The notes beneath the pieces were generated by a model. The model did not search any database. It had not been told where the DNA came from and saw only the letters and a program-made list of their open reading frames with translations. 64,000 bases of DNA, taken from positions 2,225,001 through 2,289,000 of the forward strand of contig NZ_CP034443.1 of NCBI RefSeq assembly GCF_003952365.1, written 5' to 3'. Shown here in pieces: positions 56,186 through 64,000 of the stretch. The translations under genes were made by a program, and so were the position numbers. The DNA is from Mesorhizobium sp. M9A.F.Ca.ET.002.03.1.2 (lineage in GTDB: Bacteria > Pseudomonadota > Alphaproteobacteria > Rhizobiales > Rhizobiaceae). Each line of letters starts with the position of its first letter. Position 1 is the first letter of the stretch.

Positions 56186-59112
56186 TCGGCAGCTTCTCTT
56201 TTCATGCGGAACTCGGCGCCAAAACTGAGCTTGTCCGGCGAAGGCTCGAAACGCGGTGGCTGCTGGAACCGTTCGAACTGCGGCTCCGTGAAGCCGGCTT
56301 CCTCAGCCGCGCATTTGACGATGCGCACCTTGAGGTCGAACCATGCCGCCTGGCCGGTGACCGGGTCCGAATTCGAATAGCGCTTGCCATTGGCGTCAGC
56401 GGAAGTCTGGTCGCCGATGATATGGTTGAGCAGGAAGCCGCGATTGGATTCGGCAGCATTGTCCTTCAGACCCCAACTGCCGCGCCGCTTACCGATGGCA
56501 TTCCACGTCCACACCGTGTCCGCGTTGACGCCGTCGACCAGCTTGATCTGTCCCTTGACCTTGCCGTTGATGCTCTCGATCCAAACCCAGTCGTCATCGA
56601 CAAGGCCGAGCCCGGCGGCGGTCCGGTTGTGCACGAACAACCGATTCTGGCTGGTGATCTGCCGCAGCCAGGCGTTCTGCGAGCCCCAGGAATGATACAT
56701 GTGCATCGGCCGCTGCGTCAGCGCATGCAGTGGGTAGGTCTGGGTGTCGGCAGTGGCTTCCTCGAACGGCGCGTACCAGAACGGCAGCGGGTCCATATAG
56801 GTCTCGATGCGGCTGCGCTCCGCTTCCGGCGGCAGCACCCGCCCATGGCCGCGCGCGGCGAGGCAAAACCGCTGAATCGGCTCGGAATAAAGCTGGAAGA
56901 CGATCGGCTCGGCTTTCGGGATGAAGCCCATGCTCTCGGCGAAGGCGAGATAGGAACGGTTGGCCATCTTGTAGTAGCGCTGGTCGTCAGCGAAATCGTG
57001 ATGCCAGAAGCCGCCATTGTCGATGTAGCGCTGAAGCTGATCGGGATTGGCCTCGCCTTTGCCGATCGAGGTTCCGTCCCTGCCGCGCCAACCGGCAAGC
57101 GGGCCGATGCCCGGCGTGCGCTCATGATTGACGATGTAATCGGCATAGTCGCGGTATTTGGCCGCGCCGTCGTCATCGACGAAGCCGGGCAGGCCGAGCC
57201 GCGCGCCGAGCTCGATAAGCACCGACTGGAACGGCCTGACGTCGCGGTCCGGCTCGACGATGGGATGGCGGATGGCGTCGCCCGGCCCGTCGGCATGGCT
57301 GATCGGCCGGTCGAGCAGGCTGATGCAGTCATGCCTCTCGAGATAGGTGGTGTCGGGAAGCACGAGATCGGCGAACGGCACGGTCTCGGAATAGTAGGCA
57401 TCGGAATAGATGATGAACGGGATCTTGTAGTTGCCGGCCTCGTCGCAGTCGGTCAGCATCGCCATCGTCTCGACGGTGTTCATCGACGAGTTCCAGGCCA
57501 TGTTGGACATGTACATCATCAACGTGTCGATCTTGTAGGGATCGCCGGCCCAGGCGTTGCGGATGACGGTGTGCATGAGCCCGTGCGCGGCGAGCGGCGC
57601 GTCCCAGGAATAGGCCTTGTCGATGCGAAGAGGCGTGCCGGCCTCGTCGACCAACAGGTCGTCCGGGCCGCAGACAAAGCCGAGCGGCATGCCCTCCAGC
57701 GGCGTCATCGGCCTGACGGTCTTTCCCGCGGGCTTCGGCCCCGGTGGCGCCGAACGGGGATAGGGCGGTTTGAAGCGGAACCCGCCCGGCACGTCCACCG
57801 TGCCGAGAAGCACCTGCAGCAGGTGGATAGCACGGCAGGTGTGAAAGCCGTTCGAATGGGCCGAGATGCCGCGCATTGCATGCATCGACACAGGCCGCCC
57901 CTTGATCGTCTCGTGCTTGCGGCCAGCCCAGTCGGTCCACGCTATCGGCAGCTCGATCGCCTGTTCGAAAGCGACATGCGCCAGTTCGGCGGCGATCCGG
58001 CGGATGGTGTCAGCTGAAATGCCGCAGCGTTCGGCGACCGCATCGGGAGAATAGCTCTCGTGCAGGTAGCGGTCGGCGATGAGCTGGAACACCGGCACGC
58101 AGCGGCGACCACCGATCGTGAAGCTGCCGGTGAGCGCCGGTTTTGCATCGGCATCGGTGGCCTTGACCGGCGTCTTCGCCACTCTGTCCCAAGCCAGAAG
58201 ATTGCCCTCACCGTCGCGCGCGAATAGGCCGTCGTCAGCAGCATCCGGCTCCTGGATGACGAGGCCATGGGCGTTGGTGTAACGCAGCAAATAATCGAGG
58301 TCGACGCGGCCGGCGTTCAACAGTTCATGGATGAGGGCAAACACGAGCAGGCCGTCGGTGCCCGGCCGGATGCCGATCCAGTCATCGGCAATGGCGTTGT
58401 AGCCAGTGCGGCATGGATTGATCGAGACCACCTTGGCGCCGCGCGCCTTGAGCTTGCCGAGGCCGATCTTGATCGGATTGGAATCGTGGTCCTCGGCAAC
58501 GCCGAACAACATGAAGTATTTGGTGTTGTCCCAGTCGGGTTCGCCGAACTCCCAGAACGAGCCGCCGATCGTATAGAGGCCGCCGGCCGCCATGTTGACC
58601 GAGCAGAAGCCGCCATGGGCGGCGAAATTTGGTGTGCCGAACTGGCTTGCCCACCAGCCGGTTAGCGACTGCGACTGGTCGCGCCCGGTGAAGAAGGCGA
58701 GTTGCTTTGGATCGGTCCGGCGGATTTTTGAAAGCCGCTCCGTGGCGATGGAAAATGCTTCCTCCCACTCGATTTCGCGAAACTCTCCCGAGCCGCGCGG
58801 ACCGGTGCGCAGCAGCGGCTTCTTCAACCGGGCTGGGCTGTAGTGTTGCATGATGCCGGCGCTGCCCTTGCCGCAGAGCACACCGCGATTGACCGGATGG
58901 TCCTTGTTGCCGTTGATGTAGCGGACCTTGCCATCCTTGATGTGGACGTCTATGCCGCAGCGGCAGGCGCACATGTAGCAGGTAGTCTTGGCGATGCTGT
59001 CGGAGACGTCAGGCGAAGTGTCGACGCCGTCGCCTTCGTCGGGCGCACGCGTGTCGGCTAGCGGCCGTTGGGACGGTGCGGAATTGGCGCCGCGCAGCGC
59101 TCCGTGGCTCAT
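56182..59112 (-). CDS. soeA: SoeA-like molybdopterin catalytic subunit (sulfite oxidation)
   Basis: 976 residues. N-terminal 4Fe-4S cysteines are Cys45, Cys48, Cys52 (CYMCACRCG) and Cys80 (VLCGKG). The rest is the molybdopterin oxidoreductase fold with the dinucleotide-binding C-terminal domain. No Tat signal is seen, which fits cytoplasmic SoeA and not periplasmic DmsA or PhsA. With soeB, soeC and a TauE exporter it suggests sulfite as the substrate. ATG 59112 overlaps the stop of a small upstream ORF (ATGA); a longer start at 59232 is less likely. Confidence 0.78.
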   Translation of the reverse strand: MSHGALRGANSAPSQRPLADTRAPDEGDGVDTSPDVSDSIAKTTCYMCACRCGIDVHIKDGKVRYINGNKDHPVNRGVLCGKGSAGIMQHYSPARLKKPLLRTGPRGSGEFREIEWEEAFSIATERLSKIRRTDPKQLAFFTGRDQSQSLTGWWASQFGTPNFAAHGGFCSVNMAAGGLYTIGGSFWEFGEPDWDNTKYFMLFGVAEDHDSNPIKIGLGKLKARGAKVVSINPCRTGYNAIADDWIGIRPGTDGLLVFALIHELLNAGRVDLDYLLRYTNAHGLVIQEPDAADDGLFARDGEGNLLAWDRVAKTPVKATDADAKPALTGSFTIGGRRCVPVFQLIADRYLHESYSPDAVAERCGISADTIRRIAAELAHVAFEQAIELPIAWTDWAGRKHETIKGRPVSMHAMRGISAHSNGFHTCRAIHLLQVLLGTVDVPGGFRFKPPYPRSAPPGPKPAGKTVRPMTPLEGMPLGFVCGPDDLLVDEAGTPLRIDKAYSWDAPLAAHGLMHTVIRNAWAGDPYKIDTLMMYMSNMAWNSSMNTVETMAMLTDCDEAGNYKIPFIIYSDAYYSETVPFADLVLPDTTYLERHDCISLLDRPISHADGPGDAIRHPIVEPDRDVRPFQSVLIELGARLGLPGFVDDDGAAKYRDYADYIVNHERTPGIGPLAGWRGRDGTSIGKGEANPDQLQRYIDNGGFWHHDFADDQRYYKMANRSYLAFAESMGFIPKAEPIVFQLYSEPIQRFCLAARGHGRVLPPEAERSRIETYMDPLPFWYAPFEEATADTQTYPLHALTQRPMHMYHSWGSQNAWLRQITSQNRLFVHNRTAAGLGLVDDDWVWIESINGKVKGQIKLVDGVNADTVWTWNAIGKRRGSWGLKDNAAESNRGFLLNHIIGDQTSADANGKRYSNSDPVTGQAAWFDLKVRIVKCAAEEAGFTEPQFERFQQPPRFEPSPDKLSFGAEFRMKREAAE

Positions 59113-59264
59113 GATCTGGTGCTTTTGCGGTCCGTGGATTTGGCTCTCGTCTTCGGCCCGGGACCGCGCATGTAGTGCTCTTCCGGGTGGTAGCGGTCGC
59201 CGGTCAGCCGGCGCCGCAGGCTGCGGGTCCAATGGGCAAAAAGGGATTTGAACCGCCCGACCAC
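59109..59264 (-). CDS. 51-residue ORF leading the soe operon, translationally coupled to soeA
   Basis: Reads VVGRFKSLFAHWTRSLRR, then a middle RYHPEEHYMRGPGPK and a basic end. The GTG start has AGAGGA six bases upstream and the stop overlaps soeA's ATG as ATGA. It is strongly basic, has no cysteine or membrane segment, and I recognise no family. Small partners exist for other molybdoenzymes (for example chaperones), but this is not one I can name. Being short, it is easily missed by automatic annotation. Confidence 0.6.
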   Translation of the reverse strand: MVGRFKSLFAHWTRSLRRRLTGDRYHPEEHYMRGPGPKTRAKSTDRKSTRS

Positions 59265-59342
59265 TTTCTATCCTCTACTGCTTAGCCGCGATATTTTTCC
59301 AATTTCCCTCAAAAATTTAGAACAAAGCAATTGATCTGTCTA

Positions 59343-59357
59343 ACAAGTTGCTCTTGT
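59343..59357. promoter_or_regulatory. candidate LysR-box dyad between soe operon and its divergent LysR gene
   Basis: ACAAG-N5-CTTGT (59343-59347 and 59353-59357) is an exact dyad centred 40 bases upstream of the LysR start and about 90 bases upstream of the soe small ORF. LysR proteins usually bind such dyads in the shared promoter. Confidence 0.45.
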
Positions 59358-59389
59358 AATTCCAATCGAATTTGTTTCTTAATCCTCTC

Positions 59390-60292
59390 ATGACCCTGGA
59401 CCAATTGCGGATTTTCGTTGCCGTCGCGGAACGAGGACATATGACCAAGGCGGCCGAGCTGCTGGGCATTTCCCAATCGGCGGCGTCGGCTGCCATCCGC
59501 TCGCTCGAACAGCAGCACGGTGTCCAACTGTTCAACCGGGTCGGCCGCAACATCGAGCTTGCGCAGACCGGTCGCAGGTTCCTGCCCGAGGCCAAGGCCG
59601 TTCTCGAGCGGGCTGCTGCCGCTCATAATGTGCTGAAGCACGTCTCGCAGACGATCACCGGCAGCCTTTCGATCGCTGCCAGCCAGACCATCGCCAGCTA
59701 CTGGCTGCCGCGCCGGCTGGCCTCCTTCCACGACGCCTATCCCGCCGTCAGGCTGAGCGTGACCATCGGCAACACCAGACAGGTCGAGACCAATGTCCTC
59801 GACGGCACGGCCGATTTTGGCCTGGTCGAGGGGCGTACCGAATCCGACATATTGCGGCGCGCCAAGCTCGATGTGGATCGTCTGATGCTAGTCGTGGCGC
59901 ATTCGCATCCCGAAATCGCAGAAGTCTCGTGCGGACATCCCGACATCAAGGGGCTTCGCTGGATCATCAGGGAAGGCGGGTCGGGCACGCGCGAGGTGCT
60001 GGAAGACCTTGCCCGCCGCGAAGGAATCTCGTTCGCGGACCTGCAGATATTCCTGGTGCTGCCGAGCAACGAGGCAGTCCGCCAGGCAGTCGAGGCCGGT
60101 GCTGGCGCCACCATCATTTCGGAGCTCGTCGTCGCGCGCGCGGTTGCCGAAGGCAGCTTGCGGTCCGTGCCGATCGACTTGCCGAAGCGCGATTTCGCCA
60201 TGATCACGCATCGTGACCGGCAGGCAAGCCTGGCCCAGATGGCGCTCAAGGCGCATCTCAGTGCGAAGGCTGGCGAGACCGTTCCGGGGTAG
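59390..60292 (+). CDS. LysR-family regulator divergent from the soe operon
   Basis: 300 residues: N-terminal helix-turn-helix (MTLDQLRIFVAVAERGHMTKAAELLGISQSA) and a substrate-binding domain of CysB/CbbR type (GSLSIAASQTIASYWLPRRL). Starts at ATG 59390; an upstream codon at 59372 is also in frame. Most likely controls soeABC in response to sulfite or a related sulfur compound, by inference from position. Confidence 0.88.
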   Translation: MTLDQLRIFVAVAERGHMTKAAELLGISQSAASAAIRSLEQQHGVQLFNRVGRNIELAQTGRRFLPEAKAVLERAAAAHNVLKHVSQTITGSLSIAASQTIASYWLPRRLASFHDAYPAVRLSVTIGNTRQVETNVLDGTADFGLVEGRTESDILRRAKLDVDRLMLVVAHSHPEIAEVSCGHPDIKGLRWIIREGGSGTREVLEDLARREGISFADLQIFLVLPSNEAVRQAVEAGAGATIISELVVARAVAEGSLRSVPIDLPKRDFAMITHRDRQASLAQMALKAHLSAKAGETVPG

Positions 60293-60299
60293 GCAGAAG

Positions 60300-61556
60300 T
60301 CAGCCGAATTTCCGCTGCGCGTCGAGCGCCAGGCCAAGCCCGACCGAGCCGAACATGTCGCCCTCGACGATGGACGCCTGCGGCACCAAGGCCAGGATCT
60401 GCTGCCTGGCGAGCGGGATCGCGGTCGATCCGCCGGTCAGGAACACCGCGGTGATGGCGGACGGTTTCACCTGGGCGTCACGGAGGGTCTCACCAACAGT
60501 GGCAGTAACCCGTTCTATGTCCCTGGCGATCGTGGCGTTGAGCCCGGCGCGCGTGATTTCGGCTGCGAATTCCACCCCCGGCAGCGCGACCACGACATCG
60601 GCGGACAATTGCTCCGTCAGCGCGATCTTGGCCTTTTCGACCAAGGCGGCCAGCGCATGCCCGTAGCGATGCTCGACGATGTGGATGAAACGGTCGACCA
60701 GGTCGGCGCGTTCCGCCTCGTAGCGGATCTGGCGCAGATGCGTCATCGCCCGGGCGGTGTAGACCAGATTGATGCGCTGCCATGTCGCCAGGTCGATGAA
60801 GTAGCTGGCCGGCAAGTTGCGCTTGCCGTCCTTGGTCGGCGAGAGATAGCCGAGCTGCGGCATCACGTGGGCGATGCTCAACAGCCGGTCGAAATCGGTG
60901 CCGCCGATGTGGATGCCTCGGCTCGCCAGAATGTCGCCCTTGCGATCGAGGGAGCGGGCACGCTGCGGCGAGACCCGCACGATCGAGAAATCGGAGGTGC
61001 CGCCGCCCATGTCGACGATCAGGGCCAGTTCTTCCCGCACCACTTTCTGCTCGTAGTCGAGCGCCGCCGCGATCGGCTCGAACTGGAAGGCAATATGCTT
61101 GAAGCCCTGGATGCGGGCCGCGTTTTCGAGCTCACCTTCGGCCTTGGCATCGGCCCCGGCATCGTCGTCGACGAACTGCACCGGCCGGCCGAGCACCACA
61201 CTCTCGACCACATCGCCGGCATCCTCTTCCAGCCTTTTCCTGAGATGGCCGACGAACAGGCCAATGATCTCGGTGAAGGCGATCGACCGTGCCTTGATCC
61301 GCGTCTTCTCATGGACAAGCGAACTGCCGAGCACGCTCTTCAGCGAGCGCATCAGGCGGCCTTCGACGCTGTCGGTATAGTTGGCGATGGCGCGGCGGCC
61401 GAAAGTGGTGCGGTTGTCCTCGAAGTTGAAGAACACGGCGCTGGGCAGCGTAACCTGGCCGTCTTCCAGCGCCACGAGCCTCGGCTGCCCGTTCCTGACC
61501 ACACCCACGGTGGAGTTCGAAGTGCCGAAGTCGATACCGCCGAATGCTGGTCGCAT
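60300..61556 (-). CDS. YegD-like Hsp70-family protein
   Basis: 418-residue protein with an Hsp70/actin-type ATPase core: GIDFGTSNSTVGVV, ALIVDMGGGTSDFSI and FLTGGSTAIPLARQ. It lacks the ~200-residue substrate-binding and lid domains of DnaK. The E. coli relative YegD is of the same type; function is unknown. It is convergent with the LysR gene (7 bases apart) and 106 bases after the TIGR02186 gene. Confidence 0.85.
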   Translation of the reverse strand: MRPAFGGIDFGTSNSTVGVVRNGQPRLVALEDGQVTLPSAVFFNFEDNRTTFGRRAIANYTDSVEGRLMRSLKSVLGSSLVHEKTRIKARSIAFTEIIGLFVGHLRKRLEEDAGDVVESVVLGRPVQFVDDDAGADAKAEGELENAARIQGFKHIAFQFEPIAAALDYEQKVVREELALIVDMGGGTSDFSIVRVSPQRARSLDRKGDILASRGIHIGGTDFDRLLSIAHVMPQLGYLSPTKDGKRNLPASYFIDLATWQRINLVYTARAMTHLRQIRYEAERADLVDRFIHIVEHRYGHALAALVEKAKIALTEQLSADVVVALPGVEFAAEITRAGLNATIARDIERVTATVGETLRDAQVKPSAITAVFLTGGSTAIPLARQQILALVPQASIVEGDMFGSVGLGLALDAQRKFG

Positions 61557-61662
61557 CGCAAATGTCCTGGTGATTTTGGGGGAGCAATAGCTTGTGTACG
61601 GCCAAGCCGGGGTTGCGATCTATCGCATGCCCCTGAAAAGGGAAACCACTTTTATGAGAGCT

Positions 61663-62454
61663 TCAGTCTTTCCGGAAGACGAGCCTTCCGAGCCAACCTG
61701 TCAGCATGGCCAGCAACACGGCGAAGATACCGTAGAGGAAGGAATAGTCGTGGGCGACGCGGAAGATCGACTGTTCGAAACCGGACTTTCGGATTTCGAG
61801 CTGGGCGGAGCTTTCCTTGATGAACAGGCCGCTCTTGAACAGGAACGCGCGGGCCTTGTGGGTGCCGACCGGAACATTGGGGGCAAGCCTGACAGTGGCG
61901 CGAAACAGGTTCTGTGACAGGAACCGCACGCCGCCGACATTCTCGCTGTAGAGGCCGGTCGCAGACTTGCGGTCGCGCAGCGCTGCGGTGAATTCCTGGA
62001 TCGTCGCCGGACTGTCGGTGTCATCGGCCGGCTGCATGTAGATGTTGGCGGCGCCGAGCGACAGTTGCTTGTAGCTGTTGGGATCGGTGACGTCCTGCAG
62101 CGGGCGCGTCGTCGCCACCGAATAGGACACCGGCACATTCTCGAACGTCTCGGACTCCAGGTTGATCCAGACGCCGAGCACCCGGTCCTTGCGGCGCACG
62201 ACGACGGGCCGGGCTGGGCCTTCCAGCACGACGATGACGTCGTAGCGCCCCTGGCGCGCGACGAGCGGGTTGGCATTTTCCAATGAGCCGAAGATGGTGA
62301 GGTCGGCACCGGAAAAGCCGGCGGTGATCGAGACATGATCGGTGGACAGGCCGATCTGGATGTTTTCGGTCGGCGGCGTCTGCGCCTTTCCCGGTGACGA
62401 GGCAGCAAACAGCGACAGCGAGGCAACGGCCAAGAACGCCCTCAAGCCTGCCAT
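61663..62454 (-). CDS. TIGR02186-family membrane-anchored periplasmic protein
   Basis: 263 residues: signal peptide (LAVASLSLFAASSPGKA), a periplasmic domain, and a C-terminal transmembrane helix (LYGIFAVLLAMLTGWLGRLVF). This alphaproteobacterial family is often next to a sulfite exporter. Its ATG overlaps the TauE stop (TGATG), so the two are coupled. Confidence 0.8.
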   Translation of the reverse strand: MAGLRAFLAVASLSLFAASSPGKAQTPPTENIQIGLSTDHVSITAGFSGADLTIFGSLENANPLVARQGRYDVIVVLEGPARPVVVRRKDRVLGVWINLESETFENVPVSYSVATTRPLQDVTDPNSYKQLSLGAANIYMQPADDTDSPATIQEFTAALRDRKSATGLYSENVGGVRFLSQNLFRATVRLAPNVPVGTHKARAFLFKSGLFIKESSAQLEIRKSGFEQSIFRVAHDYSFLYGIFAVLLAMLTGWLGRLVFRKD

Positions 62455-63377
62455 CAGGTCAGATCCACGCCGGACAGAGAATAGAGGTTGGGCGGCGTTA
62501 CAAACAGGTCGATCGCCAGCCGGATGGCGACCGCCAGCACCAGCAGTGCCAGCAGCGCCCTGAGCTGCTCGCCACGCAGCCTTTGGCCGGCTTTGGCGCC
62601 GTATTGCGCGCCGGCGACGCCGCCCGCCATCAACAGGAAGGCGAGCATGACGTCGACCGTCTGGTTGGTGGTGGCGTGGACCAGCGTGGTGTAGGCCGAT
62701 GTGAAGATGATCTGGAACAGCGAGGTGCCGATGACGACGTTGGTCGGCACTTTCAAGAGATAGATCAGCGCCGGCACCATGATGAAGCCGCCGCCAACGC
62801 CCATGATCGACGACAGGAAGCCGATGCCTGCGCCCAGCCCGAGTACCGGGATGACGCTAACAAAAAGCTTCGAGGCCCTGAACCGCATTTTTAGCGGCAA
62901 GCGGTGGATCCAGTTGTGCTGACCGGATTTCTTCAGCACCGGTGCCGCGCCGCTGCGGGTTGCGCGCAGCGCATTGACGCTCTCGACCAGCATCAGCCCG
63001 CCGACAGTGCCGAGCAGCACGACATAGAGCAGCGAGATGAACAGGTCGAGCTGGCCAAGCCGGCGTAAGAAGGCAAAGACAAAGATGCCGCCGGTCGATC
63101 CGACGACGCCGCCTGCCAAAAGCACCCCGCCCAGCTTGAAGTCGAGCGTGCCGCGCTTCACATGCGACAATGCGCCGGAGAAGGAGGAGGCGATGACCTG
63201 GTTGGCGCCGGTGGCGACCGCGATCGCCGGCGGTATGTTGTAGAAGATCAGCAGCGGCGTGATAAGGAAGCCGCCGCCCACTCCGAACATGCCCGACAGG
63301 AAGCCCACCGCCGCGCCCATGGCCAGCAGCACGAAGATGTTGACGGAAATTTCCGCGATCGGGAGATAGATGCCCAC
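62454..63377 (-). CDS. TauE/SafE-family sulfite exporter
   Basis: 307 residues with the two TauE-type halves, each with a glycine-rich SGMFGVGGGFLITPLLI or SSIMGVGGGFIMVPALI segment, and about eight transmembrane helices. Substrate is probably sulfite or an organosulfonate. Together with soeABC it gives two routes to remove sulfite: oxidation and export. Confidence 0.88.
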   Translation of the reverse strand: MGIYLPIAEISVNIFVLLAMGAAVGFLSGMFGVGGGFLITPLLIFYNIPPAIAVATGANQVIASSFSGALSHVKRGTLDFKLGGVLLAGGVVGSTGGIFVFAFLRRLGQLDLFISLLYVVLLGTVGGLMLVESVNALRATRSGAAPVLKKSGQHNWIHRLPLKMRFRASKLFVSVIPVLGLGAGIGFLSSIMGVGGGFIMVPALIYLLKVPTNVVIGTSLFQIIFTSAYTTLVHATTNQTVDVMLAFLLMAGGVAGAQYGAKAGQRLRGEQLRALLALLVLAVAIRLAIDLFVTPPNLYSLSGVDLT

Positions 63378-63542
63378 CCGTCAGTCTCGATCAGTTTGCC
63401 CCCAGGCGAATGCAACCGTTGCGGGCATCTTGCGCCAAAAAGCTAAATTGTTCTTGCGCCGGCAGGACGGCGAAGTCAAACTGCTCCGCGCCGCCGAAAC
63501 AAAAAACAACTCAATCAGTTAACAGGCAAATGTGTGGCAAGG

Positions 63543-63560
63543 GCGTCGTGTAAACGACGC
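63543..63560. terminator. hairpin after the peptidoglycan-binding gene
   Basis: GCGTCGT (63543-63549) pairs with ACGACGC (63554-63560) around GTAA, 8 bases beyond the gene's stop on the minus strand. No T run follows on that strand. Confidence 0.45.
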
Positions 63561-63568
63561 ATCTGCCG

Positions 63569-64000
63569 TTATTTGCGCGCAAGCAACGCTTTGACCAGTT
63601 TTTCGTCGACCGTACCCGTCGCCTTCATGTCGTTGTCGGTCTGGAAAGCCATGATGGCGTTCTTGGTTTTCTGGCCCATTACACCGTCGGCATTGCCGGC
63701 CTCATAGCCGTTCTTGTTGAGAATGCGCTGGATGTTCCCAACGGCCTTCTTCATGTCGATGCTGGCGGTCGTTTGCGGCGTGCCGTCCTGCCACGATTCG
63801 GGAATGTCGGCCGAATTGGCCGCAGGATCGAGCGGCTTTGCCTTCCACAGTTCGGCGGCGGCGCGTGCGCGTTCGAGCTGCTCGGGCCTGAGCGCATTGG
63901 CGATCTCGTCGCGCTTTGCGGCCGCGTCCTTGTCGCCGGTCTTGGCGACGAGGGCGAACCATTTGTAGGATTCCTCGAGATTCTGCTTCATACCGACGCC
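63569..64000 (-). CDS. Sel1-repeat/peptidoglycan-binding protein, C-terminal part (runs off the window)
   Basis: The frame is open to the right edge. The visible end has the last of a Sel1-type helical repeat (NLEESYKWFALVAKTGDKDA), an Ala/Glu-rich linker (LERARAAAELWKAKPLDPAA) and a C-terminal peptidoglycan-binding domain (IQRILNKNGYEAGNADGVMG, then TKNAIMAFQTDNDMKATG). PodJ-type polarity factors of rhizobia end this way and could recruit a polar pilus, but the N-terminal coiled coil needed to say so is outside the window. Confidence 0.7.
   Translation of the reverse strand, partial: GVGMKQNLEESYKWFALVAKTGDKDAAAKRDEIANALRPEQLERARAAAELWKAKPLDPAANSADIPESWQDGTPQTTASIDMKKAVGNIQRILNKNGYEAGNADGVMGQKTKNAIMAFQTDNDMKATGTVDEKLVKALLARK

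Noticed and set aside
54473..59112. DMSO, thiosulfate or polysulfide reductase instead of SoeABC
   Set aside because: The catalytic subunit has no Tat signal, and a TauE/TIGR02186 exporter unit is nearby; these point to cytoplasmic sulfite oxidation, although this is not proven.

Overview
The window looks like a chromosomal segment of an alphaproteobacterium of the order Hyphomicrobiales, most likely Mesorhizobium or a close relative. The evidence is high GC, alpha-type promoters (TTGAAA/CTATAT), an Irr-type Fur regulator beside fabA-fabB-fabI, the dnaA/rpsT/enoyl-CoA hydratase/mutM neighbourhood, a Ctp/Tad pilus locus of the rhizobial type, and short palindromic mosaic repeats between genes. 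No phage, transposase, CRISPR array, tRNA or rRNA was seen. Most of the window is conserved housekeeping DNA.

Layout. 1-5.4 kb: end of an alpha/beta hydrolase, lnt, an XRE-type regulator, metK behind a structured leader, trmB, and a small DUF1127-like gene on the minus strand. 5.5-14.4 kb: the transcription/translation operon rimP-nusA-ylxR/L7Ae-infB-rbfA-truB, behind a good promoter and a leader terminator, then corA-like and rpsO. 14.7-18.0 kb: pnp and an RsmC-like methyltransferase. 18.0-24.5 kb: fabI-fabB-fabA (minus) divergent from irr, then an SH3-domain protein, a D-2-hydroxyacid dehydrogenase, a GNAT enzyme and a MoeB/ThiF protein. 24.6-29.9 kb: recF, dnaN, dnaA and rpsT on the minus strand. 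30.0-33.0 kb: enoyl-CoA hydratase, mutM and deoB.

33.1-46.4 kb is a complete Tad (Flp) pilus locus. It has two TadE/TadG-type pseudopilin-like genes and a stand-alone secretin N-domain protein on the minus strand, then flp, cpaA, cpaBCDEF, tadB and tadC on the plus strand, and a TadD-like TPR lipoprotein facing them. Near-consensus CtrA half-site pairs lie upstream of flp and of tadD. 46.4-54.5 kb holds a leucyl aminopeptidase, a MarR-like regulator, an NlpC/P60 hydrolase, an Lhr-type helicase with a PdeM nuclease, a quinone oxidoreductase, and a LysR gene broken by a frameshift.

54.5-63.4 kb is a probable sulfite-oxidation and export island: soeABC-like molybdoenzyme genes (minus), preceded by a previously uncalled 51-residue ORF joined to soeA by an ATGA overlap, a divergent LysR regulator, a YegD-like Hsp70, a TIGR02186 membrane-anchored protein and a TauE/SafE exporter. 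The window ends in the 3' part of a Sel1/peptidoglycan-binding protein.

The strongest unusual observations are: the frameshifted YlxR/L7Ae gene, whose displaced last 53 codons still end in an ATGA overlap with infB; the small ORF leading the soe operon; the leader terminators before metK and before rimP-nusA; the frameshifted LysR; two unrelated-looking 23-nt tandem duplications; and mosaic palindromic repeats, one with a 25-nt palindromic insertion.
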